Under the pieces are notes generated by a model, which worked only from the letters and a program-made list of their open reading frames with translations, did no database searches and was not told the origin of the DNA. Of a stretch of 64,000 bases of DNA, positions 32,101 to 43,029 are shown in pieces; positions within the stretch are counted from its first letter, which is position 1; each line of letters opens with the position of its first letter. The DNA is from Valencia hispanica (lineage: Eukaryota; Chordata; Actinopteri; Cyprinodontiformes; Valenciidae). The stretch covers positions 30,958,235-31,022,234 of the forward strand of contig OY747712.1 in assembly GCA_963556495.2 (NCBI GenBank), given 5' to 3'. The position numbers were made by a program, and so were the translations under genes.

Positions 32101-35100
32101 GCATGATAATCTGGATCTGCAGCTCAAAGCAGTTACAGAGGGGCACCTTAGCATCACCATGAAAGATGAATGCCATAGCAACATAAGAGGTTGGATTTGT
32201 GGATTTGCAGCTGACCTGAGTAAGACATACCACAAGGGGGCACTATAGGAAAGGCATGGCACACTGGTGTTTAAATCAAGTTTCCCTGGGAAATGTTGGC
32301 TTGTGCTCTTCATGTAGAACAATAAAACCACTAGTTCCATCTCTAAACTAAAAAGATTCACTAAGACGCTGGAGAGCAGAACTCTACAAGAGTCCAATAC
32401 TTTAACAGTTAAGATTGCATGGTTGTCAAAAGGCTACGGTGGCCGGGAAGTGCAAAACAAAATTACATTAACCTGAAACACTTTTACATTTTTACCGAAA
32501 CACATTTACAAGTTTACCGAAACACTTTTACAAATTTACCGAAACACTTTTACAAGTTTAACAAAACACATTTACAAAGACATGACCTGGAAGTGATACT
32601 GCAGGGATGAGGTTAGGGTCAGGACAAGAGCAAAGTGGTAACAGTAATGGAATCAATCCTGCCAGCAGCTCAATCTGCAGAGATGTTTTGCCCGTTTTTC
32701 CGAATCTATTTTCAAGTTTTACGGGGGAACAGGTCTGATGGCGTTTCTGATATCTAATTCAAATTAATAGTTTTTTCTGCGGTAGAATCCGGCATTATTT
32801 TATTTGGTTTTCACGGTCCACAAAGACAGGCGGACACTGTGAAGCAGTATCACTTCCAGGTCATGTCTTTGTAAATGTGTTTTGTTAAACTTGTAAAAGT
32901 GTTCCTTTTTTAACTTTTAAATGTGTTTCGGTATGATTGTAAATGTGTTTCGGTAAACTTGTAAATGTGTTTCTGTAAATTTGTAAATGTGTTTCGGTAA
33001 ACTTGTAAATGTGTTTCGGTAAGATTGTAAATGTGTTTTGGTAAATGTGTAAAAGTGTTTCGGTAAACTTGTAAATGTGTTTCTGTAAATTTGTAAATGT
33101 GTTTCGGTAAACTTGTAAATGTGTTTCGGTAAACTTGTAAATGTGTTTCGGTAAGATTGTAAATGTGTTTTGGTAAATGTGTAAAAGTGTTTCGGTAAAC
33201 TTGTAAATGTGTTTCAGGTTATTGTAATTTTGTTTTGCACTTCCCGGCCACCGTAAAAGGCGGACCTACATAACACTAGTCATAATGTAATGACCGATTA
33301 GTTTATATTCCATCTGCTTAAATAAACAAGATTTATTACAAAGAAGAGACATATTTAGAATTTATATATAAAATAAATGAAAAAATAATTTGACTACTAT
33401 TTGAATATATGTAGTCTATTAAATAGCCTTGATGAAAAAAAACCCAACAAAGATTTAAATCTGACAAGTTAGCATGAACTCAGAGAAAAACATTTCTGTG
33501 GACAAAAATATAAAAATACAGATGTTTTAAAGTCCTATAGCTACGGCTCCAGCAATTACTACCCCCCTAATGTGCTAAAAAGTCTCAAAATAAATAAATG
33601 TATCTTTTAAAAAAGTAACAAAATCTGACACTGAAAACTTTTGTAGAAAGTGTATTTAAGTAATTTATGCAGTGGAAAAAAAAATTCTAATTAAAAACAT
33701 ATTTTCTACAACATCACCCCAGTCACATTTATTATCCCACAATGTATGTTAAATAAAAGCAACTGAAGCATGTTCTTAATTTAAACTTTACTAGATGTTG
33801 GATGGTTTGACTTGTGTACTGACTGAGGTACTGGTATATTTCAATCTTTTGGACCAGCTGCCTTTATATCTTCGAATCTACATTAATCAGAAAAGAGCAG
33901 GTGGTTCAAGCCTATAATCCACTTGTTGTCTGTGCAAAAGATATGTACATAGTTCAGAAAAGAATGCATCCAGATCTGCTGCATCAAACACCTGGAATTG
34001 AGCTCAAATTAAACATATGGTCTGTTTGAAAATTTTGAAGGACATTCTAATGACCTGGAGGCAGAGGCATCCGGTTATAGATCAATGGTGTCCAAACATT
34101 TAGTCATGTGGGCCAAAACCATCATGTAAATGTAAGCGCATCCCAAAAAACAAAAACACAAGAAATTATATTATGCATTTTTTCACCTGCTCAATAATAA
34201 ACCAAGAATGCACTTTTTTACTTAAATGGAAGTAGTCAGGTATTTGTAGGAAAGGGATCTCTAAATCATTGTGGATCTAAAACTTAAAGAGCGTTTTGCA
34301 TGTTTGCCTGATTAAAAGAAATGCATTAATTTAACAAATTGCTTTGGGCTTGATTGATAAGAAAAAAGATTTGTGTCCCTATTTCTTTATAAAAGCTTGC
34401 TGTATTTAAATAAGTTTCATAAATTGTTCAAAGCAGCTTTGGGTGCACCAAAGTACACCTCTGCTGTAGAACGTTAGCCTAGTTGATTTTAGTGAAAAAT
34501 GAAATAATTAACTTTCTGAAGTAGGTCAGAGTGCATTAAAAAAGGTGTTTCATACAACCTTTTCTATTCTAAACTTGGTTTACCAATTAGTTTCTGTGTA
34601 TTCAGTTGTTCTCACACACCCACAGCTTCCCAAACCTTCATTCAAACAATAAGCCAAGCAGGAGTCATCGCCTAACTCAATGTGTCCATTGAAAGCTCCA
34701 TATCACTCTATAATTATCTGCTCCGTAATCTACAGTAACATTCCTCACGATAAGTTTCCAAAATCAGATTTAGATGTATTTGATGAGCAGCTTGAAAAAA
34801 ATGACTGGCTGCTTAATCAGATTTGTCTTGGCATAACTTTTTTTTTTACATCAAGCTCAGCAAGTATTTTAACTTCCAGAAAATATTTCTGCAGGGTGTT
34901 TTGGAAATATTTAAATAAGGATGAGAGCATGATTCCTTCAGTCGGTTGAGAATTCATTAACAAGGAGGATTCAGTGAACACAAAGGCAATTAATTGTATG
35001 TCTCAAGCAGACCATAACCTACCGGAAATGGGAACAGCCATTTTATACTCCAAGAGTATCATAGTCACCCAGCAGCTGTGTGCCTCCCAGAGGACTGGTT

Positions 35101-38100
35101 TGGACCAGCCAGATGGCTAAACGGGAACAACTCTATATCTATAGTCTGTCATCTAATATCCCAGATTTCTGTCCCTAATAAAGGCATTACAGACAGTTCA
35201 TGAAATATTTCCTTTACAGGGGGTTTAGTGGCTTTTCTCAGGTAATGAAGGTAAATAATCGGATATTCCTAAAACCCAATGTAACTATGAATGTTCCCCA
35301 TGACAAAATTCTACCTCCAAGTCCAAGCACCTGCCCAGCAGCATCGTCCCCATGGATTTCTGATCCTGAGCAGCCGCACTTCACTCCCTGACACCTTCCT
35401 CACATCCAACCACTCCATCACAGTCAGAGCGTGGTGCTGATCCAGCTCACCGAGTCCTAAGTCGAGTGAAAACGTCAAAGAAGGGTTAGGTAGGGGATCA
35501 GTGGTTGGATCATTTGCAAAGCAACACTTCTCTAACCTCCAGGGGTGCTGTGGGTGGAGCAGCTCAGTGCACACTCTTCTTTCACACAGCACAGAAGGTT
35601 CAGGTCCAGCTTTTTCATCCTGACTTCGTCGCTGTTCCGCTCTGCTCGCCGGTCTTGCTCGTCTGAACCAAACTTCCTCAAACTCCAGCGCTCAGCGACA
35701 CCACCGGTCAGATCCACAAGGGCCTCCGACACCTGGCCGGCCCACAGTTGCTCATATGAACCATGAAGCCTGGTGGGAATTAAGCAGAGATTCAATTACT
35801 GAAAACTCAACGGAATGTTGCTGGGAATGCACAACAAAGTAAAAATAAAATAAAACCGTGCCATTGTTAACTTGATGGATTATCAGGTTGAACAGAGATA
35901 AGAGACTCAGCGGAAATCCTTAAGCCACCTACTTGGCATAGGCCTTCTCCAACAAAGCAACCCAAAATGCAGAGGGGGAGTGGCAGCGTGAGAAACAGAG
36001 TGAGGAATTCATGCAGGGGAGGCGGTCATCAATGGTCACCTCTGTCCAGTGGCCATGCTGCCAGAGGATGAACTGAAAGGAGCCCCTGTACCTGCTGCTA
36101 CCCCACTGGGGCTGGCCTGGAGGCAGCACCTGAACACGAACCAAAGACATGGTGAGCAGCGCAGACGACAAAGCAGAAAACTAGGACTTTAAAACACTCA
36201 TAATACCAGTGACAATAAAACAGCTGCATCTGTACCTTGTTTAAAAGGTGCTGGTGCTTGACCAAGAAGGTGCAGGCACTGAGAAACCAGCAGTCTCCTA
36301 ACAGACCTTGTTTAGCATGAGCCAGGTTAGCGTTGTTGGGGAAGAGAGCTGGTGACTGGCAGATCTCCTTGAGATATGAATTAAACACAAAAGCATTAAA
36401 CAAAAGAGAAAACAAAGTCATATTTTCTCAAAGAAGGCAAGCAGGAATGTATTCTCAAGAGCTTAAATGAACATATCAGGCTGCCAGTATCAAGGTAAAA
36501 CTAGGTTTTAAACAAGCTGCTGTGTCAAATCTTTAAAAATTCTAGTCTAAAGTCATTTAATCAGATCCCAGAGCCAATATGGGAGGGATTGGTATTTTTG
36601 TTCATGCTGTATGAAGCCTATAGTAATGCAAGCGACCCCTCCCTTAGCTGCTGCTGGCCACTGCTAGGTGGTTGGTCGAAATACACTAATGACACATTCC
36701 CCCACTTAAAAGAAGGCTGAACTCAGCTGTCTGGAAATATTAGTGGTTTTGAAAAACATGTAAAAACTAAAACCAGCGCCATCACTCACTCTTATTAAGG
36801 TAATGCTGTATTAAAACTGTAGTTGGCAAGCTACAAACAGCTTGGATAGCCCTCCAGCAGAAAACTGCAGTCTGGCTACCCAAACATGGCCCAAAGGTCT
36901 TCAGCTGTAGTCTCTGAGAGCCACTGTCCTGCAACTTTTAGATGCATCTCTGCTCCAACACACCTCCTCAGCATCCCACTCAGCTTTGCAGAGGCTTGAG
37001 TCACCTCAAAGTTGTTGTTGTGCTTCTCAAATGATTTCTGAACATTTTTGCTTCGCGGCAACAGCGCATTATTCTGCTGACAGGGGCAAAGAGCATCAGG
37101 GCTTTTTTTTTTCCACCAGAAACAGCCAAAAATGCAACAAAGTGAAAAGCACACTGCATTTGACACTGTTCCTTCATGCTACTACATTACCAGTGCTGAG
37201 AGTGGTAATGCTTTGACCCAACAATAGAGCCATCAGAATTTGTCCCTCATCACACTAACTCAGATATTTATGCTTGCAGATCTTTCCTGCTTACGACACA
37301 AAAAGTTTGAGGACACCTGATGCCTAACATTTCCGGCCCCCTATAAGGTGCAAGGTAATGAAGAGATTACCAATGTTTGTCACGTCACCTGTCTATGGGC
37401 AACATGTTATGCCGGATCGGTGTACTTGTGTTACTATATTAGGAGGAAAACAGCAAAATGGTATCATGTTCTCACAACAGTAAGCAGGTGCCTATTCTAC
37501 GTCTTGCTTCAGTCCATTCGGTGCAAATATGAACGCAACGTAACAGATTGTAGCAGAGAAGCAGCAGATTGCTGAAAATGATTTCGTTTTCCTTCCTGAT
37601 GAAGTAACAGATCCTGGACTAAACATTTCCTTGTGAATGTATGCAGCTGTTTATGATAGTTCAGAATGTGCAGAGGTCCACACACATTAGTTTCAGAGCT
37701 GCTGATCCTACAGATATTTTATGTATTTTTTACTTTTTTTATCTAAAAGGCATTTGTTCCATGTTTTTGCACAACTAAATAGTCTAAAGTTCTTACATAT
37801 TTGTAATGCAAAGGGTGGTCCTATCATGATGTATTAATAATCGATTTAGAATAGCTTTACAGCCTTCTGAGGCACCTGAATACGCTCATCTGCACCCCTA
37901 CAATCTATATATAAAAAGGTAGAAATCATATATTTTATAGATAAGCTTGTTATCCCACTAGTTATTAATATAGCACAGTGGTTTACAACTGTATGAATAA
38001 CTGTTGCTTGTCTGTGTTAAATGATCACATTACTAATTACTTTTGCTCAAAGTTGCCGTAGACCTACAGTGAGAATTCCTCAACCTGTCTGCAACAGATA

Positions 38101-38450
38101 CTGTAATGACAAGCAAGGTGACATTTGCTTCCTTCGTTGAAGTTTTAGTTGCGTGACCTGTCTGCAAACATAGTTCATCGTCAGCTCAACCCCTTGTTAT
38201 CGGAAATCAATCTCTGGCTGGGTGGATGCACCAGCAACACCTTTTAAAACCTAATCAGCCAAAAGCATCAAGGATAATCTGACCAGAAGGTCCCGCCCCC
38301 CAATCCCAGGTGATTAACCTGCGGACGCCGCCATGTGATTTCTCCGTGCAGCCGGGAGATGGGTGTGGAGCAGTCAGAGAAAAGGGAGGGGTCTGCAGTG
38401 GGAAAGTCGAGGTCCTCGAACAAAGCTGCATCTGAACACTCCTCTTTCAT
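26137..38450 (-). CDS. capn10: Calpain-10, cysteine protease
   Basis: Eleven coding exons on the minus strand: 38450-38319, 36367-36236, 36129-35933, 35769-35537, 35456-35315, 31773-31607, 31510-31254, 31182-30980, 28591-28339, 28161-27968 and 26218-26137. All GT-AG, phases close, 663 aa (human about 672). The order follows human CAPN10: N-terminal [14 protein letters not shown]; protease core with catalytic Cys70 ([11 protein letters not shown]), His240 (QHHALTV) and Asn265 (RIRNPWGR); then two C2-like beta-sandwich modules, each with a GGSRN-type start ([12 protein letters not shown] and [12 protein letters not shown]) and a Y-x-I/L-x-P-S-T-Y-Q-P strand; C-terminal [12 protein letters not shown]. 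No EF-hand domain, as expected. An atypical calpain acting in the cytosol and mitochondria, linked in mammals to secretion. Introns 5, 8 and 10 carry transposons and AT repeats. Confidence 0.97.
27059..27114 (+). other. G-rich tract, quadruplex potential
   Basis: Six G-runs of 3-7 within 56 bases in capn10 intron 10 fit a G-quadruplex pattern on the plus strand, which is the template strand for capn10. Confidence 0.55.
27240..27480 (+). mobile_element. Tc1-type remnant
   Basis: GTGGCAGCATCATGTAATG, GACTGGTGCACTTCAC and the ending TATGTAAACTTCTGAA match the sense strand of a fish Tc1-like element; a related copy is at 55690-56500. Lies in capn10 intron 10. Confidence 0.65.
27490..27722. repeat. 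TATATC/GATATA low-complexity array
   Basis: About 230 bp of TA with regular C or G substitutions, nearly self-complementary over its whole length, in capn10 intron 10. It directly follows the Tc1 remnant end. Confidence 0.95.
28915..29960 (-). mobile_element. Tc1-type remnant split by a hAT element
   Basis: The left part (CAGTGCATAAAAAAGTATCG and on, CTCCTCCAGAGTGACCATG, GTCTTGGTAGGTTTGAAG) and the right part (GATTAAACAGTGCTCCATGA) belong to one antisense Tc1-like copy. They are separated by the 404-bp insertion at 29383-29786. In capn10 intron 8. Confidence 0.75.
29383..29786. mobile_element. Non-autonomous hAT element with 8-bp duplication
   Basis: Ends TACTGGTTCCCAAA and TTTGGGAACCACTG are inverted with few mismatches and flanked by a perfect GATTAAAC duplication (29375-29382 and 29787-29794), the 8-bp signature of hAT transposition. 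The interior is AT-rich, has no ORF, and contains a pure G run near 29723-29737. Confidence 0.9.
29961..30715 (+). repeat. LINE/SINE-like retroposon with TGAT tail
   Basis: Ends with AAAGTGCTTTATAAATAAAG then (TTGA)n, the tail of a common fish LINE-related retroposon. The interior includes CCTCACCTCTGAAACAGGCTGCAG and CCTTTTTAGCATAGC, also typical. The left end is approximate. In capn10 intron 8. Confidence 0.6.
32436..33254. mobile_element. Foldback/MITE element built of 22-bp repeats
   Basis: Outer ends ACGGTGGCCGGGAAGTGC and its complement GCACTTCCCGGCCACCGT are flanked by an 8-bp duplication with one mismatch (AAAAGGCT at 32428-32435, AAAAGGCG at 33255-33262). The left arm (32436-32602) holds about 4-5, and the right arm (32844-33254) about 16, inverted copies of a 22-bp unit (GTAAATGTGTTTCGGTAAAC plus TT). 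The arms close on a perfect 34-bp inner inverted repeat (32569-32602, 32844-32877). The spacer is 241 bp and has no ORF. The 8-bp duplication suggests hAT-type mobilisation. In capn10 intron 5. Confidence 0.9.
33263..35314. other. capn10 intron 5, remainder
   Basis: AT-rich intronic DNA. A short hAT-like string (GTGTCCAAACATTTAGTCATGTGGGCC) is near 34088-34114. No coding exon or RNA gene is visible. Confidence 0.55.
36368..38318. other. capn10 intron 1 with repeat pieces
   Basis: Contains a hAT-like repeat fragment near 36895-36990 (CTGCAACTTTTAGATGCATC), related to the one split at 6716. The rest is unassigned, with no coding evidence. Confidence 0.5.
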
Positions 38451-39284
38451 GGTTACTGGAAGTTTTCTGGCTCTGCACGTGAGCCTCAGCCAACAACAGT
38501 CACTCTGTCACACACCTAAACAGGAAGTCATGGCTATATTAGTTGAAGTATTGTTATTGTGTGTTAAAGTGGCTTAATTCTTCCTCAATGGAAGAATGAA
38601 ACTCGGCATTGTGAAAGCATTTAGTCGCTTTAAAGGTGGATTTGTTCACCATGTTGTTTATACCATTCTCTAACAAAGCAACATTGGTATACACACAAAT
38701 GTTGGATAAATAGTTTTCTTTATCTTACCTCTCTTGTCTTCTCCGCATGTCTCCCTCTGCAGCTGTCATCATTGTCAACAACAGCGCAGCTAGCTCAGCT
38801 AGCTTGTGCTACACAGGCGCTCTTAAATTCCCCAATCTTTTTATCTGATCATGGTTTTAGGTCTACAACCGCACGGCCGTCTAACCACAATGACAGCTTT
38901 CGTTATGTGCAACATTTTGTACGTCACCCAGAGTGCGCTTTACGGCTCGAAGTAAGCGTCCTCCGCTAAGACACGAAGCTAACTAGTCATACAGTGGATC
39001 CTTCCTGTGCTGCAGTTTACCACTGCCACCCACTGTTCATCGGTTCCCGATAACAGCACAATGAATGTCCGGTGAGTGCATCAAAAGTTCAACGTGAGGA
39101 GCTCTTCTATTAAACATCGTGGGAATTTAGAATCAGTGGGTTGCCTGTAATCAGATTACAAAACAAGTTTATCTCTTTGTTATCTTAACTTTTAATCTGA
39201 CATCTACAAAATCATTAGCCAGTGTAGAATAAAAAACAATATAAATTTCCCCCTTAGTATCAAGTCATTTATGGTTCATCACAG
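38451..39284. other. capn10 upstream region
   Basis: Holds the capn10 5-prime UTR and promoter on the minus strand. CpG-containing DNA at about 38760-38970 may be the promoter, but no TATA box is evident and a separate 5-prime UTR exon cannot be excluded. Confidence 0.4.
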
Positions 39285-39965
39285 GTTTTCATCCATGATT
39301 GCCCTTTATTTAGCTCCATCCATCTTCACATCCACTCTGACCAGCTTCCCTATCTCTGTTGAAGAAAAGCATTTCCACACCATGATGCCCCCATCACCGT
39401 GTTTCACTGTGGGGTCAGTACATTCAAAGCAATTTGCACTTTGAACAAAAGGTTTACCTTTGGTCTGATCTCACCAGATCTTCCACGTTTGCTGTGTCCC
39501 TTACATGGTTTGTGCTACAAAAAAGAAGATAAACTGCAAATGAAACCTCTAATTGCATACTTTCTGCTTCTTGCCGCACTTTCAAAGCCTGTGGACAGAT
39601 TCTCCCACCTGAGCAGTACATCTCTGCAACTCCTCCAGAATTCTATAGGTCTCTTGGCTGCTTCTCTGATCACTGATCTCCTTCTTTGGCCCCTTATAAG
39701 CTTGGTGTACTGTTTTATAACCGAATCCTGCTTTATATTTCTCCACAACTTTCTCTCTGACCTGTCTGCAGTGTTCCTTGATCTTCATGGTGGTTTTTGT
39801 TCACTAATGTTCTCTTACAAACCTCTGGGGCCTCCACAAAAATAAATGTACCAAGATCACACTTATGTTAGACTATTTAGGAGTACTGGAGTAAAGAGGG
39901 CTGAATAAAAATGTGCACCACACTTTTCAGATTGTAAAAGTTGAGTACTTCTTAATTTAATTTAA
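39285..39965 (-). mobile_element. Tc1-type transposon remnant
   Basis: The minus strand encodes a Tc1-like transposase N-terminus in pieces (VVEKYKAGFGYKTV; EELQRCTAQVGESVHR). The plus strand has CCATGATGCCCCCATCACCG, antisense of the GGG-S-IM motif. Frameshifted, no intact ORF. Confidence 0.75.
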
Positions 39966-40756
39966 AAATACAATGTGATTGTAAGGTGAAAAAGATAAAG
40001 AGATAAGAGTGTTTTTACAAAGCATTGTAAACCACATAAACAATATGGCACATACCATGGAACGCACATTTAAACTTTGCTATGCTTAAATGTGCTTTTT
40101 GATAGCATAGCTGGCAAACAAAACCCTCTATATGGGAAATCAACATTTACCGCCATGTTTCTTTATAGATGGAACATTTTTATGCAGCTAATGAAACCAA
40201 CTAACACCGTAGAATTTCAAAATACATCCCATTTTTTGTCGCCTAAATGAATTCATATCGTGCCGTTTTCTATTTAGAAAGTAAATACGTTTGAAAATGG
40301 TAATAGCTCTGTTGGCTCAGACTGCTTTCCCATCAATGCTTTGGTGACCATATGGAACACAGAGAATATAATATTTTAAGATAAAAAGAAGCATATTTGG
40401 TACTCTTTTACATTATTCTTCATTATAGTTTCTTCTTGGCTTTGTGACCAATTTGCTATGCTGGTAACTAAGAGAAAAAACGTTTAAAAAGTAACTTTGT
40501 TTTCCATTTTATGCGTTTCTATTTCAAATGTCTTTATTGAGATTAAAGTGGAACCAAAGTCAAATTCCTTGTCTGTGTACTCAACTTTGGAAAATAAAGC
40601 TTATTCTGAATAAAACTGCTTGAGTGACTACCACTGGTGCTGAATAAATCTGCTTCATTAATGTTTGCTACAAAGCTCTACCCCAAAAAAATAGGAATAC
40701 TATTCTAAAGCTGTTAAATTAATACATCAATGGACAAAACATTTATCAAAATAAGA
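39966..40756. other. Intergenic AT-rich DNA, no gene seen
   Basis: Nothing recognisable between the Tc1 remnant and the chemokine gene 3-prime end. The minus-strand AATAAA at 40762-40757 is a plausible poly(A) signal for that gene. Confidence 0.5.
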
Positions 40757-41013
40757 TTTATTGAATAAAAATGAGTACAAAAGTAAATAAAACAAATATA
40801 TATTTATATAAAAGCAGTTTAAAATAAAAGATATTCTTATTAGTTATAGTAATATGTTAAAGTTGATCTTCTCAAAAAGGAAAAAAACACAGATCTTGTT
40901 CAGCGGTGCCTGTTTAAGAAAAAAGAAAGAGCGTTAAAAATTTTAATTAAATTTTAATTCTTGAATAAATTGTTATCCTGGTGTGTTAAAAGTTGTAAAG
41001 CGAAGATAATAGC

Positions 41014-41522
41014 TTACTTGCGCAGATACCTCATGGCCCTTATGACCCAAGGCTGCTGAGGATCGGCACAGACAAGTTTGTCTTTCACAGTGAAGAAACT
41101 GTAATCAAATAAGATATTTTTTATTAATACGGTCAGTAGCAGCACCCAGTGTGTGAGTAATAGTGACAATTTTTTATCTTACATCGTTGACTCGATGTTA
41201 CAGGCTTCTGTGTCGTTTTGGATTGCAAAATTTCTCAGATTTTTTAATGGGATTGCCTGTTTGTAATTCCTTGTGCAGCAAGGTACTGGGGGACCTTTGA
41301 ACAAAAAGAGTCAATGACATGTTAGAGAAAACAAACATTTATTAATATTTTTCATATCTCATTTAACAAATTAGGAATAATATTACCCCGGAAAGAATAA
41401 GCTAAAATGGTCAGAATTACATCCTTCATTAGAAAAGCAGCTGTAAAGTCTCACTTACTGGTTTCACTGAGCACTGCGAGCAGCAGCAGCACAACGGAGA
41501 GGCACATAGCAAACTTAGCCAT
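41014..41522 (-). CDS. CC chemokine, three-exon
   Basis: Exons on the minus strand: 41522-41459, 41294-41183 and 41098-41014, GT-AG, 86 aa. The signal peptide is Leu-rich (MAKFAMCLSVVLLLLAVLS). The mature part begins near residue 22 and carries adjacent Cys27-Cys28 (PPVPCCTRNY), then Cys53 and Cys69, the four-cysteine CC chemokine pattern. It also has the usual FFTVKDKLVCADP and QQPWV motifs and a short basic end (RYLRK). One N-glycosylation sequon (NDT at 48). A secreted attractant that should act through a G-protein-coupled chemokine receptor. I cannot assign it to a numbered CCL. Intron phases are those of typical CC chemokines. Divergent from the second chemokine gene at 49027. Confidence 0.93.
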
Positions 41523-41612
41523 CCTTCTCAGTCAGTGGTAAATCAGAGAGCAGGTGCGGATTGTCAGATGGGATGGAGAGATTTAGTCTATCTCTGGGTG
41601 TGAAGTTTAAAT

Positions 41613-41620
41613 ACTTTATA
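41613..41620 (-). promoter_or_regulatory. TATA box of the minus-strand chemokine gene
   Basis: The minus strand reads TATAAAGT about 90 bp upstream of the start codon. This predicts a transcription start near 41585-41590 and a 5-prime UTR of about 65 nt. Confidence 0.6.
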
Positions 41621-43029
41621 ACAGGAAACGGGAGGAAACAGTCCAAACCACACACTTAGATCAAGCTGGAAAGAACCAGGCATTTATGTATTTAGGTCAT
41701 GCTTTTCCGTGTACTTCATTGTGGCACAAAACCCCATACGCAGCACCCCAAGATGGGACATATATCCAAAGGACAATTACTATTAAGGAAAACCTAATAC
41801 TTTTATTATTCTTTGTGCTTTCCTTTATTAATGGAATTTACATCGCTGATGGCACACTTTCACCATGTGATATTTGAAAGGTAGATGAGGTAGTTTGAGC
41901 CGCACACCTTGTGACAGCTATAGAAAGTTTAAAATTTCATGGTGATCAAACTGATTATTTTAAGTTGTCTAAGCTGTGAGGAATCTTGCATTAATATTTC
42001 ACTCTACACAGAGTAAATAAGCTCCACTTTACTCAACAATGCAGTTATTTCACTTGTTGGCAAATGTTATGACTATTACAGTGTCGTTCTATGTAATGAG
42101 AAAAAGTTTCAGTTAAATTGCATCTTCAATACAACCATTTTACTCCATGTGCACCAAATACGGATGCAGAGAGTCACATGAAGCCTTTTAAGAGGTTGCA
42201 TAATGCTATCCCCCACTCTTCAGGGTTCAAGAGAGACCTGAAAGTATAAAACAAAATGTACAAACCTCATAACACATCCTGCTGAACTTATTGTTGTAGT
42301 GTCAGCTTTATGCTGCAGTGTTCGACAGCCATTTTGTTTATCTACAAACTGCTTTTAACCTCATTCATTGTCCCTGATACTAATTGCTCATTGGTTTTAT
42401 AAATCTTCTAAACCTTTCAGACAATATAAATGAACTCTTATAGTGATTGAAAAACTTGCAATACAATACTGAAAAGGCAATTATGTCCTAGCTGCAGATC
42501 CACAGTGAAAGTTGGTGAAACCAGAATAAAATGAACCTGGATTGGCACTAGAAACTCATTTACTGGACAGGAATGTGTTTTCTACAAGATTGCAACATGT
42601 AGAAAGAAATTTGTTGACTCTATTGCTCTTTCATGTCAGAGGTATAATTAACTGTGACTAGATTCTATGTGTGGATTTTCTCGAATACCAGCCTTTCCAG
42701 GAATGTTTGATGTTGCTGCAAGTTCATTCTGTTAGTATTTCAATAAATCCTGCTGCTAATCTCGTCTTTGTTGGTTTGTAAACAGCCGGCCATGGCTAGC
42801 CCTCACTTTGGTTCTTTGTTTTGTTATTTTTTGGATCCAAACCAGTTTATTCTCCAGTGAACCTGAATGTTAATACAGGTTCTTATGTCTTTCAGTTGAC
42901 AAGTGTCCTGTTTTCATTGTCTATCAGAAAAGTCAGAGTTCCCCTGAATCAATATCATAATATTTACTTCAATGACACAGCCCTGATCTGACTTATCAAA
43001 GTGCCACAATTGTGTACAGGAGTGGTAGA
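41621..43029. other. Intergenic, no gene seen
   Basis: AT-rich DNA without splice-bounded ORFs. Short ORFs lack recognisable domains. Confidence 0.5.

Noticed and set aside
35316..35331. Alternative earlier donor for capn10 exon 5 at 35330
   Set aside because: Using GTAGAA at 35314-35313 keeps the same length as human CAPN10 between the CW and GW motifs, so the later donor was chosen.
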